The notes beneath the pieces were generated by a model. That model saw nothing but the letters and a program-made list of their open reading frames with translations. It was not told the DNA's origin and did no database searches. Shown here piece by piece: positions 1 through 7,495 of a DNA stretch of 39,081 nucleotides (positions are counted from its first letter, which is position 1; the number at the start of each line of letters is the position of its first letter). The translations under genes were made by a program, and so were the position numbers. This stretch comes from Deltaproteobacteria bacterium (lineage in GTDB: Bacteria; Desulfobacterota; Desulfobacteria; Desulfobacterales; UBA2156): NCBI GenBank assembly GCA_019309485.1, contig JAFDGC010000035.1, positions 1-39,081 on the forward strand, in the 5' to 3' direction.

Positions 1-1
1 G

Positions 2-142
2 GATCAAATCGAAGACGACCTTTACGGGGCCACCGTCTTTACCATCACGGGGCATCGTCTTGAATTCACGGGTTTTTGTCCCGAGTGTTCAAAGAAAAAT
101 CAATTGCCCTCCACTTCACCGGACGTCCAGGGCGTCCCTTAA
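2..142 (+). CDS. Fur-family metalloregulator, C-terminal fragment
   Basis: The window opens inside a gene; the first complete codon is at 2 and the stop is TAA at 140-142. The 46 visible residues include G-H-R-L-E-F-T-G-F-C-P-E-C, which matches the last beta strand and final CxxC of Fur/PerR proteins, one half of their structural zinc site. Fur-family proteins are DNA-binding repressors that sense metal ions or peroxide. The genes that follow (rubrerythrin, desulfoferrodoxin) suggest a PerR-like peroxide sensor controlling this block. That role is inferred from context, because the DNA-binding half lies outside the window. The ORF at 116-286 on the other strand overlaps its end. Confidence 0.75.
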   Translation, partial: DQIEDDLYGATVFTITGHRLEFTGFCPECSKKNQLPSTSPDVQGVP

Positions 143-286
143 CCAGTCCCTGACTTCCGCGGTGAGGGAATAAACGCCCCGGTTGAACCCGATGCTCTCT
201 AAAAATTGTTTTTTGATCGGCGACGGCATGCGGATTTTGGCAATCTCCCGGGCTTCTTCGGAATTCCTTCGGATCAGATAAACCAC
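116..286 (-). CDS. Hypothetical small protein, 5' end uncertain
   Basis: This minus-strand frame reads like a real protein: a conserved-looking core N-S-E-E-A-R-E-I-A-K-I-R-M-P, then G-V-Y-S-L, then a C-terminal amphipathic helix. The only usable start is GTG at 286, giving 56 residues, with GGAGG about 9 bases upstream. The same frame stays open further upstream to a TGA near position 400 and also looks protein-like just before the GTG (S-T-Y-F-V-I-N-T-W), but contains no ATG, GTG or TTG there. Either the gene starts at 286 or its true 5' end has been lost. The stop lies inside the Fur gene, a 27-base convergent overlap. I cannot assign a function. Confidence 0.35.
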   Translation of the reverse strand: MVYLIRRNSEEAREIAKIRMPSPIKKQFLESIGFNRGVYSLTAEVRDWLRDALDVR

Positions 287-357
287 CGGTTCCGCCTCCC
301 AGGTGTTGATGACAAAATAGGTACTGACGCCGCCGATGCATCGCCTGCATCCTGGCG

Positions 358-575
358 TTGTTTCTTTTCCGGTACGGTTTCGTTGTGAAACCCTGTGATC
401 AAAACATCAAAGAAACGTTTCACTTGGCGGAACGGATGATCCGTCTGGCCGACAAAGGGGACGTGGAACGGGAGGACGTGGGATGCGGCATCCTGTACGG
501 GGTTTTGCGGTCCAGAAAGGGTGGTGGAAGGAAGATCCCCTTGATCTTCCCGGAAAACACATGAACATCACATAA
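358..575 (+). pseudogene. Small conserved anaerobe protein with internal deletion and frameshift
   Basis: From GTG 385 (or ATG 358) the frame reads Q-N-I-K-E-T-F, then R-E-D-V-G-C-G-I-L-Y-G-V-L-R. I recall this as the N-terminal part of a small uncharacterised family of about 70 residues, common in anaerobes, that normally continues D-S-A-Y-K-I-(R/K) and ends K-G-x-W. Here the sequence jumps after V-L-R (about 511-515). The expected K-G-W-W-K ending is present in another frame and stops at TAA 573-575, while the original frame runs to TGA 562-564. About 17 central residues appear to be missing, with a change of frame. The alternative is a divergent intact 60-68 residue protein. No ribosome-binding site is visible before either start. 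The family assignment is from memory. Confidence 0.5.
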
Positions 576-587
576 GGAGGTGAACTC

Positions 588-1163
588 GTGACACACTTGA
601 AAGGTACCCAAACGGAAAAAAACCTTTTAACGGCGTTTGCAGGAGAATCCCAGGCCAGGAACCGATACACCTACTTTGCCGGTCAGGCCCGAAAGGAAGG
701 ATATGTTCAAATCGCCGACATTTTTTCAGAAACCGCTGACCAGGAAAAAGAGCATGCCAAGCGCTTCTTCAAGTTTTTGGAAGGCGGTGAAGTCACCGTT
801 TCCGGGGCATTCCCCGCCGGGGGCATCGGAACCACCCTGGAAAACCTGAAGGCGGCGGCCGACGGGGAACATTACGAACACACGGAGATGTATCCCGGTT
901 TCGCGAAAACCGCCCGGGAGGAAGGATTCGACGCTATAGCTTCCGTTTTCGAAGCCGTATCCGTGGCGGAAAAACAACACGAGAAACGTTACCGGGACTT
1001 GGCCCGCAACATAGAAAGGGGAGCGGTGTTCAAAAGAGAAGAAGCGGTGACCTGGAGATGCCGGAATTGCGGATACCTGCATCATGGCGACCAGGCACCG
1101 GAAATGTGTCCCGCGTGCGCCCACCCCCGGGCGCACTTTGAACTTTTAGGCGAAAACTGGTAA
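588..1163 (+). CDS. rbr: Rubrerythrin
   Basis: Rubrerythrin is a cytoplasmic non-haem di-iron peroxidase that reduces H2O2 with electrons from rubredoxin or NAD(P)H-linked carriers. The 191-residue product has full family length. The N-terminal ferritin-like four-helix domain carries the iron-ligand segments [15 protein letters not shown] (about 14-28), D-Q-E-K-E-H (about 51-56) and V-A-E-K-Q-H in the second half. The C-terminal rubredoxin domain has C-R-N-C-G-Y and C-P-A-C. The start is GTG 588, chosen because AAGGAGG lies 7 bases upstream; a downstream start would remove the first helix. It sits 49 bases before desulfoferrodoxin, so co-transcription is likely. Confidence 0.97.
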   Translation: MTHLKGTQTEKNLLTAFAGESQARNRYTYFAGQARKEGYVQIADIFSETADQEKEHAKRFFKFLEGGEVTVSGAFPAGGIGTTLENLKAAADGEHYEHTEMYPGFAKTAREEGFDAIASVFEAVSVAEKQHEKRYRDLARNIERGAVFKREEAVTWRCRNCGYLHHGDQAPEMCPACAHPRAHFELLGENW

Positions 1164-1212
1164 TATCGGTTTCGTCCGAAACGGCTTACTCATAAACGCT
1201 AAAGGAATTATC

Positions 1213-1587
1213 ATGGCACAACGACTCGAGGTTTACAAATGCGAACTCTGCGGGAATATCGTGGAAGTGCTCCACGGCGGTGATGGAGAACTCGTATGCT
1301 GCGGCCAACCCATGAAGCTGATGACGGAAAACACCGTGGACGCCGCCAAGGAAAAACATGTTCCGGTGATGGAAAAGACCGCCGAAGGGACCAAGGTGAA
1401 GGTGGGCAGCGTTCCCCATCCCATGGAAGAAAAACATTATATCGAATGGATTGAAGTCATCGACGGCGGCACAGTCCACCGGCAGTTTCTCCAGCCGGGT
1501 CAGGCCCCCGAAGCCGTCTTCAACGTTCAAGGAGATGCACTGACGGCCCGGGAATATTGTAACGTCCACGGGCACTGGAAGGGATAA
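1213..1587 (+). CDS. dfx: Desulfoferrodoxin (2Fe superoxide reductase)
   Basis: This enzyme reduces superoxide to hydrogen peroxide without forming O2, taking electrons from rubredoxin. The 124-residue protein has both iron centres. Centre I is the desulforedoxin-like N-terminal domain with C10, C13 and the adjacent pair C29-C30. Centre II has the histidine/cysteine ligands in K-H-V-P-V, S-V-P-H-P-M, E-K-H-Y-I-E-W and the C-terminal C-N-V-H-G-H-W. The start ATG 1213 has AAAGGAA upstream. It lies between rubrerythrin, which removes the peroxide it makes, and a ferritin remnant. Rubredoxin at 3916 is a plausible electron donor. Confidence 0.97.
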   Translation: MAQRLEVYKCELCGNIVEVLHGGDGELVCCGQPMKLMTENTVDAAKEKHVPVMEKTAEGTKVKVGSVPHPMEEKHYIEWIEVIDGGTVHRQFLQPGQAPEAVFNVQGDALTAREYCNVHGHWKG

Positions 1588-1591
1588 ATCC

Positions 1592-1687
1592 ATGCTCACG
1601 GAAAAGCTGGAAACGGCCCTGAACCGTCAACTCAATGCCGAGCTCTACAGCGCATAAAGGGACCTGCTTTTTCAGGAAAGACCGTAA
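1592..1687 (+). pseudogene. Ferritin remnant (first 21 codons, then a stop)
   Basis: ATG 1592 opens M-L-T-E-K-L-E-T-A-L-N-R-Q-L-N-A-E-L-Y-S-A and stops at TAA 1655-1657. This is a recognisable start of prokaryotic ferritin (FtnA type), whose first helix normally reads L-N-x-Q-I-N-A-E-x-Y-S-A-Y-L-Y and continues for about 165 residues. The same frame resumes after the stop as R-D-L-L-F-Q-E-R-P and ends at a second TAA, 1685-1687. That could be the original C-terminus, with roughly 430 bases of the middle lost. The stump lies 5 bases after desulfoferrodoxin, the position expected for an iron-storage partner. It cannot store iron as it stands. Confidence 0.7.
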
Positions 1688-1701
1688 AGGAGGAAAACCC
1701 C

Positions 1702-2175
1702 ATGAACAGTTGGAAGTGCGGCAATTGCGGCTATACCTTCGAAGCCGAACAACCGCCCAATGAATGCCCATCCTGCAAACAGGCATGTGAATTCTTGAAC
1801 AACACGTGTTATATGTGCATATCGGGCGTGGATGCTACGGTTCTGGAAGCCGGGGCCATTCAAAAAGAATCGGAATTGGAAGCATACGATGCCCTTGTTT
1901 TCGGATCGCCCACGTACCACGGAGATATGATGCAACAAATGAAAACATTCCTTTTCATGGCCGAAAAGGCCGCCCTTAAAGGAAAAACCGGGGGCGCTTT
2001 CGGTGCCTTCGGCTGGAGCGGGGAAGCGCCTGACAGGATTTATGACACCATGGAACACATCTTCAAGATGAAGATGGTGGATCAACCCCTTCGGCTCAAA
2101 TCGAGTCGCGTCCAAGGCGGTATCCAGGCTGCCCAGGATTATGGAAAAGCGGTCGCAGAAAAATTGAATGCATAA
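1702..2175 (+). CDS. Rubredoxin-like / flavodoxin chimera
   Basis: The product is 157 residues. Residues 1-40 form a rubredoxin-like zinc or iron ribbon: W-K-C-G-N-C-G-Y, then C-P-S-C, then C-E-F-L-N-N-T-C-Y. From about residue 45 it becomes the second half of a flavodoxin-like domain: A-Y-D-A-L-V-F-G-S-P-T-Y-H-G-D-M-M, then G-A-F-G-A-F-G-W-S-G-E-A, as in FprA-type and rubredoxin-linked flavodoxins. The flavodoxin N-terminal strand and its FMN phosphate loop (normally T-G-N-T) are absent, as is the end of the usual rubredoxin-like protein. It therefore looks like two neighbouring genes fused by an in-frame deletion near 1815-1825. FMN binding would be impaired. Start ATG 1702 has AAAGGAGG upstream. 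Confidence 0.75.
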   Translation: MNSWKCGNCGYTFEAEQPPNECPSCKQACEFLNNTCYMCISGVDATVLEAGAIQKESELEAYDALVFGSPTYHGDMMQQMKTFLFMAEKAALKGKTGGAFGAFGWSGEAPDRIYDTMEHIFKMKMVDQPLRLKSSRVQGGIQAAQDYGKAVAEKLNA

Positions 2176-2192
2176 AAAGCAAGGAGGATGAA

Positions 2193-2378
2193 ATGACGAC
2201 ACCCCAGCATTGTCCCGGATTCCAGGACTTCAAACATCTCAAGTCTTTCTCCTGCAAATGCCCGGAATGCGGAAAGGAAAAAGAGATCTTTTCCGATGAA
2301 TTCGACAAAAAGCATCTCTGCGGGGGCTGCGGAAAGGAAATCGACTTTACCCAGTGCACCCTGACGGGTGAGGCTTAG
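2193..2378 (+). CDS. Small zinc-ribbon protein of redox loci
   Basis: This 61-residue protein has two CxxC knuckles, C-K-C-P-E-C-G and C-G-G-C-G, spaced to bind one zinc or iron, followed by a last cysteine in D-F-T-Q-C. AAGGAGG lies before ATG 2193. Similar short proteins occur beside rubrerythrin and rubredoxin genes in sulfate reducers (recalled, not searched). It has no signal peptide or membrane segment, so it should be cytoplasmic. It is 17 bases from the chimera and probably in the same transcript. The exact role is unknown. Confidence 0.75.
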   Translation: MTTPQHCPGFQDFKHLKSFSCKCPECGKEKEIFSDEFDKKHLCGGCGKEIDFTQCTLTGEA

Positions 2379-2436
2379 CATCTCCGGCGGCCGGGTGGGA
2401 TTGCGCTCCCATATAAAGACGGAAGGGGGGGGTCAG

Positions 2437-2462
2437 GGAATGCGCTCGCTGTTGCGGTTCAA
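2437..2462. repeat. Dispersed 26-base repeat, copy A
   Basis: This stretch, beginning GGAATGCGCT and ending TTGCGGTTCAA, matches 30031-30056 at 23 of 26 bases. There the repeat follows a perfect GC hairpin; here the upstream hairpin is absent or degraded. It sits in the 114-base gap between the zinc-ribbon gene and the cytochrome. Confidence 0.5.
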
Positions 2463-2492
2463 ATCTTTGGCTGTCGTTTGAAAAAAGAGTCC

Positions 2493-2888
2493 ATGCGACC
2501 CCTTGAAAAGAGACAAAGGAACGGTTTTTTCATTAAGTTCCAAACCATATCCTTGGCATTTCTCTTGGGGCTGATGGCAATCGGCGCCGATTTTGCTCCA
2601 GCCCTGGCCGACGAAAACAAGGGGGCGAGCCGGATCCAGCTCGACGGAGGGACCCGGGATCCCGTTGACTTTCCGCATCACCGGCACCAGGAGCGCACCG
2701 GGGACTGCACCGTCTGCCATGATCTTTTCCCCCGGCAACCGGGTGTCATCGAAATGTTAAAAGCCCAAAACAAACTGGGCCGAAAAGAAGTAATGAACAA
2801 ACTGTGCATCAAGTGTCACCGCGACAGAAAAGCGGCCGGAAAACCCGATTACGGCCCCATCACCTGTTCCCAGTGCCATCAAAAATAA
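2493..2888 (+). CDS. Periplasmic cytochrome c3-type protein with three haem motifs
   Basis: This is an electron carrier expected in the periplasm with covalently attached haem c. An N-terminal signal peptide (basic residues, then a hydrophobic run about 18-33, then A-P-A-L-A before D-E-N) precedes the mature part. Three CxxCH sites are visible: C-T-V-C-H, C-I-K-C-H and C-S-Q-C-H at the extreme C-terminus. Upstream histidines (F-P-H-H-R-H) are candidate axial ligands, as in class III cytochromes c3/c7. The product is 131 residues from ATG 2493; the frame is open from TTG 2478, which is also possible. No assembly genes are nearby. The FMN-reductase fusion begins 12 bases downstream. Confidence 0.85.
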   Translation: MRPLEKRQRNGFFIKFQTISLAFLLGLMAIGADFAPALADENKGASRIQLDGGTRDPVDFPHHRHQERTGDCTVCHDLFPRQPGVIEMLKAQNKLGRKEVMNKLCIKCHRDRKAAGKPDYGPITCSQCHQK

Positions 2889-2900
2889 AGTAGAAAACGG

Positions 2901-3884
2901 ATGCGAATACTCGGACTCCAGGGAAGCCCCCGGAAAAAAGGAAATACCCGGTTTTTGCTCGACCTGTTTCTGGAAAAGGCCCAAGAACACGGCGCCCATA
3001 CCCGTGTCGTCCATGTGGATGAACGGCACATCCTCCCCTGCAAGGAATACACGGTCTGCGAGAAGAAGGGATTCTGCCCCATCGACGACGACATGAAAAA
3101 AGAGATTTATGCCCTTCTCCGGGAAGCGGAGGCGGTGATTCTCGCCACGCCCATCTTTTTCTACAACACCACGGCCCAGCTTAAGGCCCTCATTGATCGT
3201 TGCCAGACCCTATGGGCCAGAAAATACAAGCTTCACCTGACCGATCCGGGTCAAAAATATCGAAAGGGGGTTCTTCTTGCGCTGGGCGCCACAAAAGGAA
3301 CCAACCTCTTCGAAGGAATGAAACTGACGGCAAAATACTTCTTCGACGCCATCGGCGCCGATTTTTCCGGGAGCCTCACCTATCCCCGCATCGAGCATCC
3401 CGGGGACATGGAAAAACACCCCACGGTTCACGAAGACGTAAAGACGGTGGTGCAAAGTCTTGTTTCCGATTTTGCCGGCCGGCGGCGGATCCTTTTCGCC
3501 TGCCGGGAAAACGCCTGTCGAAGTCAGATGGCCGCCGCCTTCACCCAATGCCACGCCGGGGATAAAATCGCGGTGATCAGCGCCGGCACCCGGCCCGCAC
3601 CGGCCCCCGATCCCATGATGATCCGGGCCATGCAGGAAAAAGGGATCGATATGGGGTTCCGAAAGACCCGGCAACTGGATGACGGCATCGAATCCTTAAA
3701 CCCGGAGGTCATCGTCACCATGGGGTGTGGTGAAGAATGCCCTTTTCTCCCCGGTGTTATGAGACAAGATTGGGACCTTCCGGACCCGGTGGGCCAATCC
3801 CTGGACGTGATGCGTGAAATCCGCGATAAAATCGAAAAACGGGTGATCTCGTTGATAAAAGAGGTATCCGGCGGGATCCTTTGA
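2901..3884 (+). CDS. FMN reductase-like / arsenate reductase-like (LMW phosphatase) fusion
   Basis: This 327-residue protein has two domains. Residues 1-190 form an NADPH-dependent FMN reductase / iron-sulfur flavoprotein fold: G-S-P-R-K-K-G-N-T at 9-17 for FMN phosphate and A-T-P-I-F-F-Y-N in the middle. Its Cys cluster ([13 protein letters not shown] near 49-61) has tyrosine where the four-Cys iron-sulfur form usually has the second Cys. Residues about 195-327 form a low-molecular-weight phosphatase fold like thioredoxin-type ArsC: P-loop C-R-E-N-A-C-R-S starting at C201, and the acid motif W-D-L-P-D-P. Fusion in one frame suggests the flavin domain passes electrons to the ArsC-like domain or acts on a related substrate; that is inference. 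ATG 2901 follows the cytochrome closely. Confidence 0.85.
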   Translation: MRILGLQGSPRKKGNTRFLLDLFLEKAQEHGAHTRVVHVDERHILPCKEYTVCEKKGFCPIDDDMKKEIYALLREAEAVILATPIFFYNTTAQLKALIDRCQTLWARKYKLHLTDPGQKYRKGVLLALGATKGTNLFEGMKLTAKYFFDAIGADFSGSLTYPRIEHPGDMEKHPTVHEDVKTVVQSLVSDFAGRRRILFACRENACRSQMAAAFTQCHAGDKIAVISAGTRPAPAPDPMMIRAMQEKGIDMGFRKTRQLDDGIESLNPEVIVTMGCGEECPFLPGVMRQDWDLPDPVGQSLDVMREIRDKIEKRVISLIKEVSGGIL

Positions 3885-3915
3885 TGAATCCAAAAACCAA
3901 AAAGGAGGATCAGTA

Positions 3916-4077
3916 ATGGATCGTTACGTGTGCACCATCTGCGGGTATGTGTATGATCCGGCCCAAGGGGATACAGACAGCGGTATCCAACCCGGGACCA
4001 AGTTCGAGGACCTCCCCGATGACTGGGAATGCCCGGTCTGCGGCGCTTCCAAAAGCGACTTCGAAAAGGAAGAGTAA
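3916..4077 (+). CDS. Rubredoxin
   Basis: This is a one-iron electron carrier, the usual donor to rubrerythrin and superoxide reductase. It has 53 residues, full family length. The two iron-binding knuckles are C-T-I-C-G-Y near the start and C-P-V-C-G-A near the end, with the family aromatic and acidic pattern D-L-P-D-D-W between them. AAAGGAGG precedes ATG 3916. It ends just before a long perfect hairpin that likely closes the redox transcript. Confidence 0.97.
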   Translation: MDRYVCTICGYVYDPAQGDTDSGIQPGTKFEDLPDDWECPVCGASKSDFEKEE

Positions 4078-4095
4078 CGGTTTCACGGGAAATGA

Positions 4096-4135
4096 ATGCC
4101 CTTTTTGCCTCGGAACACCGTCGCAAAAAGGGCAT
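4096..4135 (+). terminator. Hairpin, probable terminator of the redox block
   Basis: A perfect 13-bp stem (4096-4108 with 4123-4135, ATGCCCTTTTTGC and its complement) encloses a 14-base loop 19 bases after the rubredoxin stop. The following bases are only weakly T-rich, so termination efficiency is uncertain. Confidence 0.6.
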
Positions 4136-4183
4136 CCTTACGTTACAAGGGCCCGGGGAACCGGGTGTTAGGGGCACACCGAG

Positions 4184-4363
4184 ATGAAAACCCCCGTGGT
4201 GGAACTCAGCGCGTGCATCCGCTGCGGCGTCTGTGTCGAGGTTTGCCCTGAGGTCTTTTTATGGAATCCGGCGGGTTACATCGAAGTAGCGGGCCTGCCG
4301 TTTTATCGGGAAGAAGGCGTGAATGAGGCTGTCAAGCATTGTCCCACCCAGTGTATTTATTAG
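4184..4363 (+). CDS. Single-cluster [4Fe-4S] ferredoxin
   Basis: The 59-residue protein has one [4Fe-4S] cluster motif, C-I-R-C-G-V-C-V-E-V-C-P near the N-terminus, and the distal pair C-P-T-Q-C-I at the C-terminus. The spacing resembles small monocluster ferredoxins in which the fourth ligand or a disulfide comes from the distal cysteines. It would be a cytoplasmic low-potential electron carrier. The start is ATG 4184 with a weak upstream site; it lies after the hairpin at 4096-4135, so it may have its own promoter or depend on read-through. Confidence 0.85.
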   Translation: MKTPVVELSACIRCGVCVEVCPEVFLWNPAGYIEVAGLPFYREEGVNEAVKHCPTQCIY

Positions 4364-4435
4364 GACGAGACGTAAGAGAGCCCCCCGCCGGGAGTCGTAC
4401 CGGTCAAATACCGGCCTTCAGGCGCGGGAAAAACC

Positions 4436-5137
4436 ATGAAAGCACTCAAGGCACGAATCGCCCGGCTTCTGGAAAAGGAACCCTTTGAAACCGGGCTTTC
4501 GCGGATCTTGGCCCTGCCGCCCCGGCGGGCCGTAAATCCGCTTTTTTCTTTCTTGTACAGCATTCGGGAACCACAGCGATGGCGGGCCGTCACCGCCATG
4601 GGGGCAGTGGTGGCCGCCCAGGCCGAGTCGGATATGGAAGGCGCCCGGGTGGTGATGCGCCGTCTCATGTGGAACCTCAACGACGAATCCGGGGGGATCG
4701 GCTGGGGATCCGCCGAGGCCATGGGGGAAATTTGTGCCCGAAGCCCCCGCCTGGCCGCAGAGTTCGCGAAGATTCTCGTTTCCTATGTCGATCCCAAGGG
4801 CAATTTCATGGAAAACTCTGCGCTGCAGCCCGGCGTACTGTGGGGCATCGGCCGGGTCGCCCGGATGAAGCCGGATCAAATCCGGGATGCCGCCCCCCTT
4901 TTGGTGTCCTTTTTGCGCCACAGCGATCCGGTGATTCGGGGGCTGGCCGCCTGGGCGGCGTCTTCCCTGGAGGACCCGCACCTGATACCGCATCTTTCCG
5001 CCTTGTCCAAGGACCCCGCCTCCTTCACGTTGTTCCTGGAGGCCCGCCCCGTCACCATTCGGATCCGGGATCTGGCCCGCCGCGGGACAACCGCAGGTCC
5101 CGAAGAAACGCCGTCAATCCAAGACACCCTTCTTTGA
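4436..5137 (+). CDS. DVU0298-family HEAT-like repeat protein
   Basis: This 233-residue, alpha-helical, Arg- and Ala-rich protein contains M-W-N-L-N-D-E-S-G-G-I-G-W-G, a motif I associate with the family first named in Desulfovibrio vulgaris (DVU0298). Helical pairs across the protein resemble HEAT/armadillo repeats, which usually form protein-binding surfaces. No signal peptide or membrane segment is present. The biochemical role is unknown. It lies between the ferredoxin and the potassium transporter. The family is recalled rather than searched; the HEAT-like character is visible in the sequence. Confidence 0.7.
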   Translation: MKALKARIARLLEKEPFETGLSRILALPPRRAVNPLFSFLYSIREPQRWRAVTAMGAVVAAQAESDMEGARVVMRRLMWNLNDESGGIGWGSAEAMGEICARSPRLAAEFAKILVSYVDPKGNFMENSALQPGVLWGIGRVARMKPDQIRDAAPLLVSFLRHSDPVIRGLAAWAASSLEDPHLIPHLSALSKDPASFTLFLEARPVTIRIRDLARRGTTAGPEETPSIQDTLL

Positions 5138-5251
5138 AACGTTGCCAAATATCGGGAAAGGGGGTAATGGAAACCAAACCGACTCCATGACCTTTTTTTG
5201 AGGAGAACCGTACCGGCACCCGGTGATGCATCTCCTGTGCTTTCGGATCAT

Positions 5252-6616
5252 ATGTTGAAACAAATATCGAGAAGACTCAACACCCTCCATCCAGCCTTTT
5301 TGCTGCTCCTGAGCTATCTTACTGCCATCGCGCTCGGTACCGGATTGCTGATGCTCCCCGCCGCCACCGTCGCCCGGAGCATTCATTTCATCGACGCCCT
5401 TTTTACGGCCACCTCGGCGGTCTGCGTAACCGGCCTCATCGTCCTGGACACCGGCAGCGACTACACGCTCCTGGGCCAGGGGATCATCCTGGTCCTCATC
5501 CAATTGGGCGGCCTTGGAATCATGACCCTTTCGGTGCTCCTTTTCCACCTGATCGGCCTGAGGGTGCGCTTCCAGTATCGCATGGCGGTGCAAGAGGTCT
5601 TTTCCCATACCCCTCGTAAAGACATCTACCGGCTCTTGAGATCCATTTTCCTCTTCACGGCCGTCATGGAGCTTTTCGGCGTGCTCCTGCTGACCCTTCA
5701 TTGGGCGCAGCACCATCCTCTGGGAAAAGCACTCTATCTGGGGGTTTTTCATTCCGTATCCGCCTTTTGCAATGCCGGTTTTTCTCTTTTTGAAACGAGC
5801 TTCATGAGGGAACAGGGCGCGGTCTTGTTGAACATGACCCTATGCGGACTGATCGTTCTGGGAGGCTTGGGGTTCCCCGTCGTATACGAAATCTATCTCA
5901 AAACCGTTGACAACAGAAGTATGCGCCTCTCCATCCAGACCAAGGCCGTCCTGTGGACCAGTGGCGGGCTCATTCTCTTGGGGGTTTTGGTCCTGGGGGT
6001 CACCGAGGCTGACTTCCTTGGAACCTTAAGTTACGGCGACAGGATTCTCACCCTGGTCTTTCAATCCATCACCTGCCGGACCGCCGGCTTCAACACCGTG
6101 GACATCGGCGCCCTTACGAGTGCCGGCCTGGCGTTCATGATGTTTCTGATGTTTTTCGGCGCATCCCCCGGGTCCTGCGGCGGCGGAGTCAAAACCACCA
6201 CCCTGGCCGTCCTGGCGGCCTTTTCGTGGAGCCGTTTGAAAGGCATGACCCACGTCAATCTGTTCAAGCGGACGCTTCCCCAAGATACGGTGACCAAAAG
6301 CGTATCGGTCCTTTTGCTCTCCACCGTCATCATTTGCGCCGCTCTTTTTTTGATTCTCATCACCGACCTGGAACAGGGCGCCGGTGTTTCGGAACACCGC
6401 CGATTCTTGATTCTCCTTTTCGAAACGACGTCGGCCTTCGGCACCGTGGGGCTTTCCATGGGCGCCACCACACAACTCAATGACATCGGGAAACTGATTA
6501 TCATCTGCGTCATGCTCATCGGCCGGGTGGGGGTGCCCACGTTTGCTTACATCATCGCGGGACCGGCCTCTAAAAAGGGCCTGGAATACGCGCAGGAAAA
6601 TCTCATGATCGGCTAA
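5252..6616 (+). CDS. ktrB: Potassium uptake channel subunit KtrB/TrkH
   Basis: This is the membrane pore of a Trk/Ktr potassium uptake system. About 454 residues with many hydrophobic helices carry four selectivity-filter segments: S-A-V-C-V-T-G-L, S-A-F-C-N-A-G-F, T-C-R-T-A-G-F-N and S-A-F-G-T-V-G-L. The third is followed by the G-A-S-P-G-S-C-G-G-G-V-K-T-T-T loop typical of the family. ATG 5252 is preferred because the first helix follows directly (R-L-N, then L-L-L-L-S-Y-L); the frame is open from TTG 5198. No good ribosome-binding site precedes ATG 5252, whereas GAGGAG lies near 5200. The cytoplasmic partner starts 12 bases downstream. Confidence 0.95.
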   Translation: MLKQISRRLNTLHPAFLLLLSYLTAIALGTGLLMLPAATVARSIHFIDALFTATSAVCVTGLIVLDTGSDYTLLGQGIILVLIQLGGLGIMTLSVLLFHLIGLRVRFQYRMAVQEVFSHTPRKDIYRLLRSIFLFTAVMELFGVLLLTLHWAQHHPLGKALYLGVFHSVSAFCNAGFSLFETSFMREQGAVLLNMTLCGLIVLGGLGFPVVYEIYLKTVDNRSMRLSIQTKAVLWTSGGLILLGVLVLGVTEADFLGTLSYGDRILTLVFQSITCRTAGFNTVDIGALTSAGLAFMMFLMFFGASPGSCGGGVKTTTLAVLAAFSWSRLKGMTHVNLFKRTLPQDTVTKSVSVLLLSTVIICAALFLILITDLEQGAGVSEHRRFLILLFETTSAFGTVGLSMGATTQLNDIGKLIIICVMLIGRVGVPTFAYIIAGPASKKGLEYAQENLMIG

Positions 6617-6628
6617 AGGAGGGTTCCC

Positions 6629-7285
6629 ATGAAACGCTACGGAGTCATCGGGGCGGGGAGTTTCGGGTTTTATGCGGCCCGATCCCTTTTCGATGCCAAA
6701 AACGAGGTCATCGTCATCGACCGCAACCGTGACCGGATTCAAGGGGTGGCACCCCATGCCACCAATGCCATCGTCCTTGACGCCACCGATGCCGACGCCC
6801 TCAACGGCCTGGGCCTGGAAGAGATGGACGGCGTCATTGTCAGCGTGGGATCGAATATTTCCACGAGCATCCTGATCTGTTACCACCTGAATGAAATGGG
6901 CGTCAAAAATATCATCGCCAAGGCGGAAGACGATATTCACGCCGAGATTTTAAAGAAAATCGGCGTTTCCGAAGCCATCCGGCCCAACAAGGACATGGCG
7001 GCCCGGATGGCTTTCAAGCTCACGCGGCCCAATATTCTGGAATTTCTCCCCCTTGAAGAAGATTACACCCTCATGCAACTCGATCCCCCGAAATCCTTCA
7101 TCGGAAAGACCCTTTCAGAAATCGGCCTTCGCCGTCGCTACGGAGTGTATATCATCGCTGTGAAGGAACTGGTCCCGGAGCGCTTCGTCATCGTCCCTCC
7201 GGCGGATTTTACCGTGAAGGACAGCGACATTCTGGTGATGATCGGGAAAACCCAAGATATCGAAAAAATTCGAGAACTCGAATGA
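6629..7285 (+). CDS. ktrA: Potassium uptake regulatory subunit KtrA/TrkA
   Basis: This is the cytoplasmic gating ring subunit of the Ktr system. The 218 residues comprise an RCK_N Rossmann domain (G-V-I-G-A-G-S-F-G near the start, acidic residue in V-I-D-R-N binding the nucleotide ribose) and an RCK_C domain (about 140-218, ending D-I-L-V-M-I-G). A single RCK pair of this length is the KtrA type, unlike the duplicated TrkA. AAAGGAGG precedes ATG 6629. It is co-transcribed with ktrB. Confidence 0.95.
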   Translation: MKRYGVIGAGSFGFYAARSLFDAKNEVIVIDRNRDRIQGVAPHATNAIVLDATDADALNGLGLEEMDGVIVSVGSNISTSILICYHLNEMGVKNIIAKAEDDIHAEILKKIGVSEAIRPNKDMAARMAFKLTRPNILEFLPLEEDYTLMQLDPPKSFIGKTLSEIGLRRRYGVYIIAVKELVPERFVIVPPADFTVKDSDILVMIGKTQDIEKIRELE

Positions 7286-7386
7286 CCGGGCACCCATAAA
7301 AAAACCGGCACCGGCATATCCGGGAAAATGGGAGCGCCCATTGCTGAAAACCTATTTTTTGATTTTCGGAAAAGCGCAAAAAAAAA

Positions 7387-7415
7387 TTGACACCCGGAAA
7401 TTTTTAAATTAAAAT
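7387..7415 (+). promoter_or_regulatory. Sigma70-type promoter for the rpsF operon
   Basis: TTGACA at 7387-7392 and TAAAAT at 7410-7415 are separated by exactly 17 bases, in a strikingly AT-rich stretch. It lies about 80 bases before the rpsF start. No other element of this quality is seen between ktrA and rpsF. Confidence 0.8.
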
Positions 7416-7495
7416 TGATCGTTTAATAAAAACAGCCTACACCATCCTTGCTCCGGGCATGCGTTCCGGGGCTTTAACAGCCGTAAGGAGGTCTT

